Shown one piece after another: positions 1 through 6,360 of a stretch of 10,039 bases of DNA (within the stretch, counting starts at the first letter, position 1; each line of letters begins with the position of its first letter). The notes beneath the pieces are model-generated. The model ran no database searches, was not told the DNA's origin, and saw only the letters and a program-made list of their open reading frames with translations. This DNA comes from Candidatus Omnitrophota bacterium (GTDB lineage Bacteria; Omnitrophota; Gorgyraeia; Aquiviventales; Aquiviventaceae), in assembly GCA_016206675.1 (NCBI GenBank), contig JACQRD010000061.1:1-10039 (forward strand). The letters run 5' to 3'. Position numbers and translations under genes: made by a program.

Positions 1-2
1 GC

Positions 3-125
3 ATCTACTTCAAGTTCCACCGGTATGAGAATGCGAGCGGCATTCCCCTGAGCGGCTCCCAGAATTACTTCCGCGTGACGTTCTGGAAAGACTGCACCGT
101 AACCGACACCTGTCCCGAGCTCTAG
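3..125 (+). CDS. 3' end of an unidentified protein (partial)
   Basis: The reading frame is open from the left edge to a TAG at 123-125, giving the last 40 residues of a protein whose start lies outside the window. The tail is rich in aromatic and polar residues, has a short region with two cysteines (C-T-V-T-D-T-C) and ends in P-E-L. This composition would fit a beta-rich exported or pilin-like domain, but I do not recognise the family and no function is assigned. The stop codon lies inside the left terminal inverted repeat of the element at 122-230, so the original C-terminus may have been changed by an insertion. The other two plus-strand frames close by base 51. Confidence 0.55.
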   Translation: MYFKFHRYENASGIPLSGSQNYFRVTFWKDCTVTDTCPEL

Positions 126-230
126 TGCCGTTCCAACTTATTGCAGCTACGCCGAGCGCGACCGAGTGAGCATGGTTCGGCCCAATTCGGCACGCCGTGC
201 AGCAGGCGAAACAAGTTGGAACGGCACTAG
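122..230. mobile_element. MITE-like element with 18-bp perfect terminal inverted repeats
   Basis: Bases 122-139 (CTAGTGCCGTTCCAACTT) are the exact reverse complement of 213-230, enclosing 73 bases of unrelated, non-coding sequence. The outermost CTAG is itself a palindrome present at both ends, so it could be a 4-bp target duplication (or TA a 2-bp one) flanking 14-bp or longer repeats. Small size, perfect terminal repeats and lack of a transposase gene fit a non-autonomous miniature element. The 73-nt interior makes a simple intrinsic terminator unlikely. Copy number cannot be seen from one window, so the mobile nature is inferred. Confidence 0.55.
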
Positions 231-266
231 CGGCTCTTGCCGCCTTTCCTCTGCCTCGGATCGCGC

Positions 267-296
267 TTGACAGCGCCTCGACGGCTTTGCTCTAAT
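267..296 (+). promoter_or_regulatory. Sigma-70-type promoter for the small exported protein gene
   Basis: A perfect -35 box TTGACA at 267-272 is followed after 18 bases by TCTAAT at 291-296, which matches the TATAAT consensus at five of six positions. Transcription would begin near base 303, giving a leader of roughly 22 nt before the ATG at 325. It lies just after the MITE-like element and points at the only complete plus-strand gene. Confidence 0.6.
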
Positions 297-314
297 AGCC
301 TCCGTCCAACCGAT

Positions 315-318
315 GGAG
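315..318 (+). promoter_or_regulatory. Ribosome binding site (GGAG) fixing the start at 325
   Basis: GGAG lies six bases before the ATG at 325. The ATG at 313 overlaps this motif and has no Shine-Dalgarno sequence of its own, so the downstream start is preferred. Confidence 0.6.
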
Positions 319-324
319 ATCCTG

Positions 325-768
325 ATGACTCGATCAGTTCGATGGATCGCGGCAATCCTCCCCACCCTGTTTATCGTAAGCTCGGCGCATCAGTGCCTGC
401 TGTACGCTGAAGAGGCTCCGGCACCGGCAACACCGCCTGCGGATCAGCGGATGATCACGGGGGAAGTGGTAGATCCGGCCGCGTATCTGAGGCTGGGGCA
501 GCGGGGCGTGGAAATGGAAGAGCAGACGTATGCGGCGGTCGATGGGGGACAATCGCTGGCCCTGTTGGAAGACGGCACCAACACGCTCTACTTGCTCTTG
601 GCCGAGCAGGCGGGCGAAGATCCGAACGAGCTGGTCTACGACTACGTCAACCAGCACGTGAAGGCGGTCGGCCGCGTCTATGAGCGCGGCGGCCTGAAGG
701 GATTCGTGGCCACTGCAGTTGAGCCCGTCGTGCCCGCCGCACCGGCCACAGCGACACCCGCGAACTAA
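325..768 (+). CDS. Small exported protein of unknown function
   Basis: This is a 147-residue protein. The N-terminus (T-R-S-V-R-W followed by I-A-A-I-L-P-T-L-F-I-V) is a typical Sec signal peptide, probably cleaved after the L-Y-A near residue 28. A Pro/Ala-rich linker follows, then a domain of about 95 residues starting at M-I-T-G-E-V-V-D and finishing with V-K-A-V-G-R-V-Y-E-R-G-G-L-K-G-F-V-A. The short beta-strand pattern with G-E-V-V-D-P at the start and a G-x-V-Y-E-x-G-G-L-K-G strand at the end suggests a small OB-like barrel; this is inference. The tail is Ala/Pro/Thr-rich. The start at 325 is chosen over 313 because of GGAG at 315-318. Its stop overlaps that of the convergent kinase gene by 4 bases. 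The protein is probably periplasmic. Confidence 0.8.
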   Translation: MTRSVRWIAAILPTLFIVSSAHQCLLYAEEAPAPATPPADQRMITGEVVDPAAYLRLGQRGVEMEEQTYAAVDGGQSLALLEDGTNTLYLLLAEQAGEDPNELVYDYVNQHVKAVGRVYERGGLKGFVATAVEPVVPAAPATATPAN

Positions 769-1703
769 CGCAGTGGCCGAAGCCGCACGCGCGGCAGCAA
801 GCGCCGCACCTCCCGCCGGTGGCAGAGCTCGGTTCCCGGTGTCAGAGCCGTCGCCGCGCCGCACGCCACACCCAGCCGCAGCGCCTCCGCGAGCGAGCGG
901 CTCCTTCGCCACCCGACGACGAACCCTGCGACGAGCGAATCACCCGCCCCCACGGCAGACACCACCCGCACCGCAGGCGGCAGCGCCTCCCACAACTCTC
1001 CAGTGAAGGCGCACCCCAGCAACGCCCCATCCTTCCCCAGCGAGAGGATCGCGATCTCCGGGCCGCGGGCAAGCAGCGCGCGCAGCGCGCGCACGGCGTC
1101 CGTACGACTCGCCACGGAGCGGCCTAACAGCTCCTCCGCTTCGCGACGGTTCGGCTTGATCAGCCACGGCCGCGCCACCAGCCCTGCGCGCAACGCCTCC
1201 CCCGACGCATCCAGCGCGACCGGCACGTTCCGGCGGTGCAAGAGGCGAATCCACCTGGCGTAAATCGTCACCGGCGCGCCCGGCGGCAGACTGCCGGAGA
1301 GCACGACGCTGCCGGCGGAGGCCGCCCGCGCCAAGAGCGCGCGTTGCAAGGCGTCAAGATCCCGGCGCTGAACCCGCGGGCCGGCCGTATTGATCTCGGT
1401 GAGGCGGCTGGCTTGCCGGGTGAGGATCTTGTAGTTATTCCGCGTCGTTCCGGCGATTTCGACGAAGCGGTGCGGAACACCCAAGCGGTTGAGTTGTTGC
1501 CGAAGGATAAGGCCGTCTTCCCCGCCGGCGAATCCGCAGGCGACCGTTTGGCCGCCCAACTCGCGCACCACCCGCGAGACGTTGATGCCCTTGCCGCCGG
1601 CGTAGCGGTGAAAGGTCTTGGCGCGGTTGAGTTCGCCCAGGCGAATCGACGGCAGCTCCACCCACTCATCCAGCGACGGGTTGAGCGTGACCGTGAGGAT
1701 CAT
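765..1703 (-). CDS. 1-phosphofructokinase-family (PfkB) hexose-phosphate kinase
   Basis: This 312-residue protein is a full-length PfkB/ribokinase-fold sugar kinase of the 1-phosphofructokinase/tagatose-6-phosphate kinase branch. It opens with M-I-L-T-V-T-L-N-P-S-L-D. It carries the first PfkB signature A-G-G-K-G-I-N-V-S-R at 35-44, G-S-L-P-P-G at 137-142, L-I-K-P-N-R-x-E at 181-188, and the ATP/anion-hole motif G-A-G-D-S-L-V-A-G-F at 252-261, in which D255 should be the catalytic base. The likely reaction is ATP-dependent phosphorylation of a phosphohexose; fructose 1-phosphate versus fructose 6-phosphate cannot be decided from sequence. Its ATG overlaps the glgA stop (ATGA) and no Shine-Dalgarno is visible, so translation is probably coupled to glgA. 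A longer in-frame ORF begins at 1832, but it runs through glgA codons and lacks family similarity. Confidence 0.9.
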   Translation of the reverse strand: MILTVTLNPSLDEWVELPSIRLGELNRAKTFHRYAGGKGINVSRVVRELGGQTVACGFAGGEDGLILRQQLNRLGVPHRFVEIAGTTRNNYKILTRQASRLTEINTAGPRVQRRDLDALQRALLARAASAGSVVLSGSLPPGAPVTIYARWIRLLHRRNVPVALDASGEALRAGLVARPWLIKPNRREAEELLGRSVASRTDAVRALRALLARGPEIAILSLGKDGALLGCAFTGELWEALPPAVRVVSAVGAGDSLVAGFVVGWRRSRSLAEALRLGVACGAATALTPGTELCHRREVRRLLPRVRLRPLR

Positions 1704-3184
1704 CGGCGGCGGGTGACACGGCGATGCCCCGCACGGGGAGCCCGCGCTTGCTGATAGACGCGCACGTACGCTTGCGCGGAGCGGCGCCACGAGAAGTCCT
1801 GCCGCATGCCGCGCTTTATCAGCCGCGTCCACGCGGCGCGATCGCGGAAGAGTGCGAGCGCGCGGCGCGCTACCGCAAGCAGCGCCTGCGGGGCGTGCTC
1901 TTCAAACACGAAGCCGGTGGGGGCATCGGAGGGATCATCGAGATCCGCCACCGTGTCGGCTAAGCCCCCGACGCGCTTGACGATGGGCACCGTGCCGTAG
2001 CGCATGCTGTACATCTGGTTGAGCCCGCACGGCTCGAACTTCGAGGCCATGAGAAACGCGTCCGCCCCCGCCTCGATCTGATGAGCGAGCGGATGGTCAA
2101 AGGCGAGCGTGACGGAAACGCGGTCCGGGTGGCGTTTCGCCAGCTGCTCCAAGGCCCGATGATACGCCGGTTCGCCGGTGCCCAGCACGGCGAGCTGGAC
2201 CGGCAGCGCCATCAGCTCCTCCATCGCCCCCAGCACGATGTCGATGCCCTTTTGATCGACCAGCCGCTGCACCATGCCGATCAACAGGTCGTTTCGAGGG
2301 GCGAGATGGAGCCGCTGCTGCACGGCCTGCTTGCAGGCCGCCTTGCCGGCGAGCCGCTGCGCGGTGTACGTGGCGGCCAGATGCCGGTCGGTGGCCGGAT
2401 TCCACTCGTCCACATCAATCCCGTTGAGAATCCCGGTTAACGCCTTCGCCCGCGCGCGCAGCAGCCCCTCCAGCCCCCAGCCGAACTGCGGCGTTTGAAT
2501 TTCCCTGGCGTAGGTGGGGCTGACCGTCGTCAGGCGTGCTGCGCTGACGATGCCGCCCTTGAGGCAGTTGATCTGGTCGTAGAACTCCAGGCCGTTCAGG
2601 GAAAAGGCGGCGTCCGGCAGCTGGGTGGCGGCCCACCGGGATTTGGGAAACACGCCCTGGTAGGACAGGTTATGGATCGTCAGCACGGCGGGGATGCCGG
2701 CACACCACGGCTCGCGCGAGGAAGCACCGAACTTCAGATGGGCGGCAGCCAAGGCGGCCTGCCAGTCATGGCAGTGGACCACCTCGGGCCGCCAGGAGAG
2801 CTGCGGCAGCAGGCAGAGCGCGGCCTGGGAGAAAAAACTGAACCGCTCCAGGTTGTCAGGATGATCGCGGCCGTGCAACCCGTAGAGCCCGTCGCGATCA
2901 TACAGCGCCTCCTGCTCGATCGCGTAGACCGTGACCTGGCTGCCAGGCAGGTGGCCACTCCAGACGCGTCCCTCCAGCGTCTGAGTGCCGAGGCGAACGG
3001 GCAATCGAATGGGGGTCGGAGCCAGCGACGCGGCGGCGCGGTCAAGCTGCCGGTAGAGCGGCAGCGCTATCCGCACGTCGTGGCCGAGCGCGGCCAGCGC
3101 CTTGGGCAAGGCGGCGGCGACATCGGCCAGGCCGCCGGTTTTAGCCAGCGGTTCCACCTCGGACACCACAAACAAAATCTTCAT
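1700..3184 (-). CDS. glgA: Glycogen synthase (ADP-glucose type, GT5)
   Basis: This 494-residue cytoplasmic enzyme transfers glucose from ADP-glucose (or UDP-glucose) to the non-reducing end of alpha-1,4-glucan. The N-terminal Rossmann domain starts M-K-I-L-F-V-V-S-E-V-E-P with K-T-G-G-L-A-D-V at 15-22 (K15 contacts the nucleotide sugar) and H-C-H-D-W at 137-141. The C-terminal domain has R-L-V-D-Q-K-G at 307-313 and F-E-P-C-G-L-N-Q-M-Y at 383-392, with E384 the conserved catalytic-site glutamate, followed by Y-G-T-V-P-I-V-K-R-V-G-G-L. Family proteins are usually 470-500 residues, so it is complete. The start at 3184 fits the family N-terminus; in-frame codons up to 3295 fall in the hairpin region and are rejected. 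The C-terminal tail is unusually Arg-rich. It ends in an ATGA overlap with the kinase gene. Confidence 0.95.
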   Translation of the reverse strand: MKILFVVSEVEPLAKTGGLADVAAALPKALAALGHDVRIALPLYRQLDRAAASLAPTPIRLPVRLGTQTLEGRVWSGHLPGSQVTVYAIEQEALYDRDGLYGLHGRDHPDNLERFSFFSQAALCLLPQLSWRPEVVHCHDWQAALAAAHLKFGASSREPWCAGIPAVLTIHNLSYQGVFPKSRWAATQLPDAAFSLNGLEFYDQINCLKGGIVSAARLTTVSPTYAREIQTPQFGWGLEGLLRARAKALTGILNGIDVDEWNPATDRHLAATYTAQRLAGKAACKQAVQQRLHLAPRNDLLIGMVQRLVDQKGIDIVLGAMEELMALPVQLAVLGTGEPAYHRALEQLAKRHPDRVSVTLAFDHPLAHQIEAGADAFLMASKFEPCGLNQMYSMRYGTVPIVKRVGGLADTVADLDDPSDAPTGFVFEEHAPQALLAVARRALALFRDRAAWTRLIKRGMRQDFSWRRSAQAYVRVYQQARAPRAGHRRVTRRR

Positions 3185-3193
3185 AACCAGAAA

Positions 3194-3330
3194 CCGTGCG
3201 TCGGTTATCGTAGATCGGTGATGTGGCCCGTATCGTCTGTCGGTGACGTCGTTCGGCAAGGACCTCGGACGAACAACGTTACCGAACAACGACACGGGCT
3301 ACGTAACCGATAGACGTTACCGACACACGG
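3194..3330. repeat. Long imperfect inverted repeat between GH57 gene and glgA
   Basis: Arms 3194-3250 and 3275-3330 are reverse complements at 43 of 57 aligned columns with one gap. GTTCG at 3251-3255 and CGAAC at 3270-3274 extend the stem inward. Each arm is itself built from degenerate copies of a word like CGTTACCGA. The repeat begins 20 bases after the GH57 stop and ends 9 bases before the glgA ATG, filling the gap. There is no long T tract after the stem on the minus strand, so an attenuator, processing or stability role is as likely as termination. I see no gene in the interval 3185-3350. Confidence 0.7.
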
Positions 3331-3350
3331 AGTGGCCCGCAGGGCGGGCA

Positions 3351-4943
3351 TTACGACGTGGCGTAGACGCGGTAATCGAGGGCGGGGAAGATCGTGTCCT
3401 TGGCTTCGATGTCGGCCAGGCGGCCTTCGTCGATGGCTCCCTGCCGCACGGCGTCATGCAGGGCGGTGAAGCGCGCGAGGTGGTCGTGGAGGCGCCGGTA
3501 GGCGTAGGCGGTGTGCGTCTGCGTCTTCAGGATGAACGCCCAGTCGGACGACTGCGCCAGCAGCAGCTCCCGCGCCATTTGGTTGAGCAGGCGGTGGCGC
3601 AGCGCATCCGGCCGGGGGTGCGCGTTGGCTGCTTCGGTCATGCACTCGGTCATCTTGTGCAGGTGGCGATAGACCCAATCGTTGGCGCCGTTGAGCCAGA
3701 CGTCGTTGTAGCCGCCGTTGCCCCAGGTCGACATGGCGGGGGTCAGCACCTGATTGGTCGGATGCTCGCGGAAGTAATCGGGCGGGGCCACCAGCTCGAA
3801 GGTCTGCTGATCGTAGTGCGCCTTCCGGATGAGAAATTCCAGCCAGTCCGGCCCCTCGTACCACCAGTGGCCGAAGAGCTCCGCGTCGTAGGGGCTGAGG
3901 ATGAGGGGGGCGCGGTCCATCATCGTGCGCAGGTACTCGATTTGCTTCTCGCGGTTGAACATGAAGTTGCCCGCGTGCACGGCGGCCCGCTCCAGCGCCC
4001 GATCCGGGTCATAGGGCTGCTTGTCATCCGTCTTGCCGGTGATCCGATAGTACTTCAGGCCGGTGTTCAGCCGCGTGCCATCCCCGTTGAGATACGGCCG
4101 CACGTAGTCGTAGTCCAGGTCGAAGCCGATGTCGCGGTAGAACTCCCGGTACTCCGGGTCGCCTGGATAGCCTTCCTCTGCGCTCCAGACGCTCTTCGAC
4201 GACTCCAAGTCGCGGCCGAACGCCGCCACCCCGCTTGGGCAGATGGCGGGCGCGTAGACGCCGTATTTGGGGCGCGGGCTGCCGAAGAGCACGCCGTGCG
4301 CATCGGTGATGAAATAGCGGATGCCGAACGCCTTCAGGATCTCGTCGTGCCCCGGATGGTAGCCGCACTCCGGTAGCCACAGGCCCGCCGGCGCCCGGCC
4401 GAAGGCCCGCGCAAACGCCTCAACCCCCACCTGCACCTGCGCGCGGACCGCCTGCGGATAGAGCTCCATCAGCGGCAGGAACCCGTGGGTCGCAGCAGAA
4501 GTGATCGGCTCCAAGACCCCGCGGTCGGCCAGCGCGCGAAACGGCGCGATCAGGTTGCGCTTGTGCACGTCCACGAACTGGCGGCGCGCCGTCGTCAACC
4601 GATGGTGGTAGAAGAGGGCGAGCCGATGAAACGGCGGCAGCCATCGGGTGCGCTCGATCTCCTTGGTGGAGAGCTCGATGAGCTGCTCCAGGTGATGGAC
4701 GTAGCGCGACTGCAGCAGCGGATCCTGCAGCATCGCCAGCAGCGGCGGCGTGAAGGACATGGTGATGCGAAACGGCACCTGGTCGTGGCAGAGCCGCTCG
4801 AAACGCTCCAGCAGCGGTAGGTACGTCTCGGTGATCGCTTCGAAGAGCCATCGTTCCTCGAGGAAGGCGTCGTGCTCCGGGTGGCGCACAAACGGCAGGT
4901 GCGCGTGGAGCATCAGTGCCACATAGCCCTGCTGACCAGCCAT
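3351..4943 (-). CDS. GH57 1,4-alpha-glucan branching enzyme (DUF1957 type)
   Basis: This is a 530-residue glycoside hydrolase family 57 protein of the length usual for bacterial branching enzymes of this family. It forms alpha-1,6 branches in glycogen by cutting and re-joining alpha-1,4 chains. The N-terminal motif L-H-A-H-L-P-F-V-R-H-P-E (12-23) is the GH57 first conserved region. W-L-P-E-C-G-Y at 189-195 contains the expected nucleophile E192, and S-P-Y-D-A-E-L-F-G-H-W-W at 350-361 contains the expected acid/base D353. The C-terminal helical DUF1957-type domain contains W-G-N-G-G-Y and the run of aromatic residues typical of the family. The ATG follows the DUF4912 stop by a single base, so the two are co-translated. 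The pairing with DUF4912 and GlgA supports branching enzyme over amylase. Confidence 0.92.
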   Translation of the reverse strand: MAGQQGYVALMLHAHLPFVRHPEHDAFLEERWLFEAITETYLPLLERFERLCHDQVPFRITMSFTPPLLAMLQDPLLQSRYVHHLEQLIELSTKEIERTRWLPPFHRLALFYHHRLTTARRQFVDVHKRNLIAPFRALADRGVLEPITSAATHGFLPLMELYPQAVRAQVQVGVEAFARAFGRAPAGLWLPECGYHPGHDEILKAFGIRYFITDAHGVLFGSPRPKYGVYAPAICPSGVAAFGRDLESSKSVWSAEEGYPGDPEYREFYRDIGFDLDYDYVRPYLNGDGTRLNTGLKYYRITGKTDDKQPYDPDRALERAAVHAGNFMFNREKQIEYLRTMMDRAPLILSPYDAELFGHWWYEGPDWLEFLIRKAHYDQQTFELVAPPDYFREHPTNQVLTPAMSTWGNGGYNDVWLNGANDWVYRHLHKMTECMTEAANAHPRPDALRHRLLNQMARELLLAQSSDWAFILKTQTHTAYAYRRLHDHLARFTALHDAVRQGAIDEGRLADIEAKDTIFPALDYRVYATS

Positions 4944-4944
4944 G

Positions 4945-6237
4945 CTAGAGCAGCTCCGGATGTTTCGGCGCCGGCGCGTGGCCGGGCACCGCGTCGCCGG
5001 AGCCGATGGGGCCGGCCCACTCCATCGTCACGACGGGGGTCAGGGTGGTTTTCTTGCCATCGGGGGAGGTGACGTCGATCGTGATCGTCTGGGTGCCGCG
5101 CGGCAGCGTCACCCGCAGGCTGAAAGTACCGTCCTTGCGCAGCGCCACCGGCTGGCCCTGCACCGTCACCTGCGAGCGGGGCTCCGCCGCCCCGTGAATG
5201 ACCAAATCCGTGTTGACGCGGCACCAGAAGCCGCGCAGCGCCGCCGCCTTATTGAGCCCGTACAGGTTCGTTGAAGACCATCCTCGGGAGAACAGCGGTT
5301 GGGCGAGGATGTGGGCGGAGCCGCTTTGGCTCGCCCCGATCCCCACGGCGGTCGCCCCAAAGAGCCGCCAGTACGCCTCATCCGTCGTCAGCCACGCCTC
5401 ATCGATCGCGTCCGACGGCCCGAAGCGCGGCGCCGTCACGCGATTGGAGCGGGCCAGCAGCAAAAACCGCCCCGTGGTGGTCAGCAGGCCGATCTCCACG
5501 ATAAACGCGCGGTCCGGAGCGTCGGTGTGGAGATACCAGTTGGTGGCCATGCCGGAGAGGCCGACGTCGGAGAAGCGGTGCGCCGGCTCGTCGGGATAGT
5601 GGCGGCCGGTGACGTCATAGACGCGCAGGATGGTCTGCAGCCCGGCCACTTCATGGGGCAGCAGCTGCATCTTTGCCGCCCGTTCAACCGACGGCTGGAT
5701 CTCCCAGTAGGCGAAGAGCCACCAGGGATCTTTGACCATCAGGACGATGCGGTTGTCGCCGTAGCCTGCCGGGATGGAAAACGGCGGCTCGTGCGCGTGC
5801 AGGTGCGCCGGCTGGACTGGCGCGGCGGTGGGAGGTACCGGCGTCGGGGGGTGGAAGCCGGCGGACGCTTCCTGTGTCGGTGCCACACCCTGCGGCGGAA
5901 TCGGGGCGCGCCCCCGCTTCGCGGCGGGGGTTCGCTTGGCCGTCACCCGCCTGGGCGTCGGCCCACGAGCGGGTTTCTTGACGACGGAGCGTTGCCGGGC
6001 GGCTTGGTGGAATGTCGGTCCTTTGGCCGGTTTTTTCACAACGGAGACGCGGCGCACCGGCGCCGCAGAGGAGGGTTTCGACGAACGGATGGCCGCGCTA
6101 GGTTTCGCGGCCGCGGCCAAGGCGCGACGTTTAGCGGTGGCAAGGCGCCGGCGCATGGAAACGGCGCCGGCCTTTAACGCCGTCACAAGCGACGCGAGTT
6201 TTCTGGTTTTCGGACGAGCCGGGCCTTTGCGCGCCAT
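4945..6237 (-). CDS. DUF4912 protein with basic histone-like N-terminus
   Basis: This is a 430-residue protein with three parts. Residues 1-115 are extremely rich in Lys, Arg, Ala and Pro and contain two copies of S-V-V-K-K-P-A-(K/R)-G-P-T (65-75 and 84-94), resembling an H1-like nucleic-acid-binding or polyanion-binding tail. Residues 120-150 are a Pro-rich linker. Residues about 153-300 are the DUF4912 domain, recognisable by G-D-N-R-I-V-L-M-V-K-D-P-W-W-L-F-A-Y-W-E-I at 160-180. Residues about 335-405 look like an Ig-like beta-sandwich (D-L-V-I-H-G-A-A-E-P-x-S-x-V-T-V-Q-G). DUF4912 genes commonly sit beside GH57 branching enzymes, so a glucan-binding or regulatory role in glycogen metabolism is inferred. 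No catalytic motif is seen. The start at 6237 lies 5 bases after a TATAAT; Met28 at 6156 is a possible alternative. Confidence 0.85.
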   Translation of the reverse strand: MARKGPARPKTRKLASLVTALKAGAVSMRRRLATAKRRALAAAAKPSAAIRSSKPSSAAPVRRVSVVKKPAKGPTFHQAARQRSVVKKPARGPTPRRVTAKRTPAAKRGRAPIPPQGVAPTQEASAGFHPPTPVPPTAAPVQPAHLHAHEPPFSIPAGYGDNRIVLMVKDPWWLFAYWEIQPSVERAAKMQLLPHEVAGLQTILRVYDVTGRHYPDEPAHRFSDVGLSGMATNWYLHTDAPDRAFIVEIGLLTTTGRFLLLARSNRVTAPRFGPSDAIDEAWLTTDEAYWRLFGATAVGIGASQSGSAHILAQPLFSRGWSSTNLYGLNKAAALRGFWCRVNTDLVIHGAAEPRSQVTVQGQPVALRKDGTFSLRVTLPRGTQTITIDVTSPDGKKTTLTPVVTMEWAGPIGSGDAVPGHAPAPKHPELL

Positions 6238-6242
6238 GCCTC

Positions 6243-6272
6243 ATTATACTCCCGCACCTAAAAATCGGTAAA
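6243..6272 (-). promoter_or_regulatory. Candidate promoter for the glycogen operon, possibly leaderless
   Basis: On the minus strand a perfect TATAAT occupies 6248-6243, preceded after 18 bases by TTTACC (6272-6267), which matches four of six -35 positions. Transcription would start about at the A of the ATG at 6237, giving a leaderless mRNA or requiring the internal start at 6156. The -35 lies in the foot of the upstream repeat hairpin. Confidence 0.4.
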
Positions 6273-6360
6273 TGCGTAAATGCGTGAATGGGTGAATGCG
6301 TTGGATGCCAACGCCTTCACGCATTTACACATTGACGCATTCACGCATTCACGCATTCAC
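6260..6360 (-). terminator. Octamer-repeat hairpin with T5 tract after the exchanger gene
   Basis: Bases 6316-6360 are five and a half copies of an octamer with consensus TTYACGCA. Bases 6269-6300 are four copies of its complement pattern TRAATGCG. The two blocks pair as arms 6263-6304 and 6308-6349 (34 of 42 positions), around a perfect 7-bp core GCGTTGG/CCAACGC with a 3-base loop. Read on the minus strand, the stem is followed by TTTTT (6264-6260), so it could act as an intrinsic terminator for the sulfur block. The exchanger's TGA stop is part of the first repeat unit. Confidence 0.6.

Noticed and set aside
122..230. Simple intrinsic terminator for the upstream gene
   Set aside because: The 18-bp arms are separated by 73 bases and no T tract follows, so a terminator is less likely than an insertion-type element.
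147..365. 72-residue minus-strand frame across the MITE-like element and promoter
   Set aside because: It crosses a terminal repeat, the plus-strand promoter and the signal-peptide region of a real gene, with Arg-rich composition typical of a chance frame.
1704..1832. N-terminal extension of the PfkB-type kinase starting at 1832
   Set aside because: The extra 43 residues overlap glgA codons, and the family normally begins at M-I-L-T-V-T-L-N-P.
3185..3295. N-terminal extension of GlgA starting at 3295
   Set aside because: The extra 37 residues are encoded by the inverted repeat and precede the canonical M-K-I-L-F-V-V-S-E start of the family.
2495..3313. 272-residue plus-strand frame opposite glgA
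   Set aside because: Antisense shadow of GlgA; no promoter, ribosome site or domain supports it.
3243..4376. 377-residue plus-strand frame opposite the GH57 gene
   Set aside because: It starts within the inverted repeat and runs antisense to a well-supported GH57 enzyme with intact catalytic motifs.
6261..6360. CRISPR array
   Set aside because: Units are 8 bases, contiguous and degenerate, with no spacers and no cas genes.
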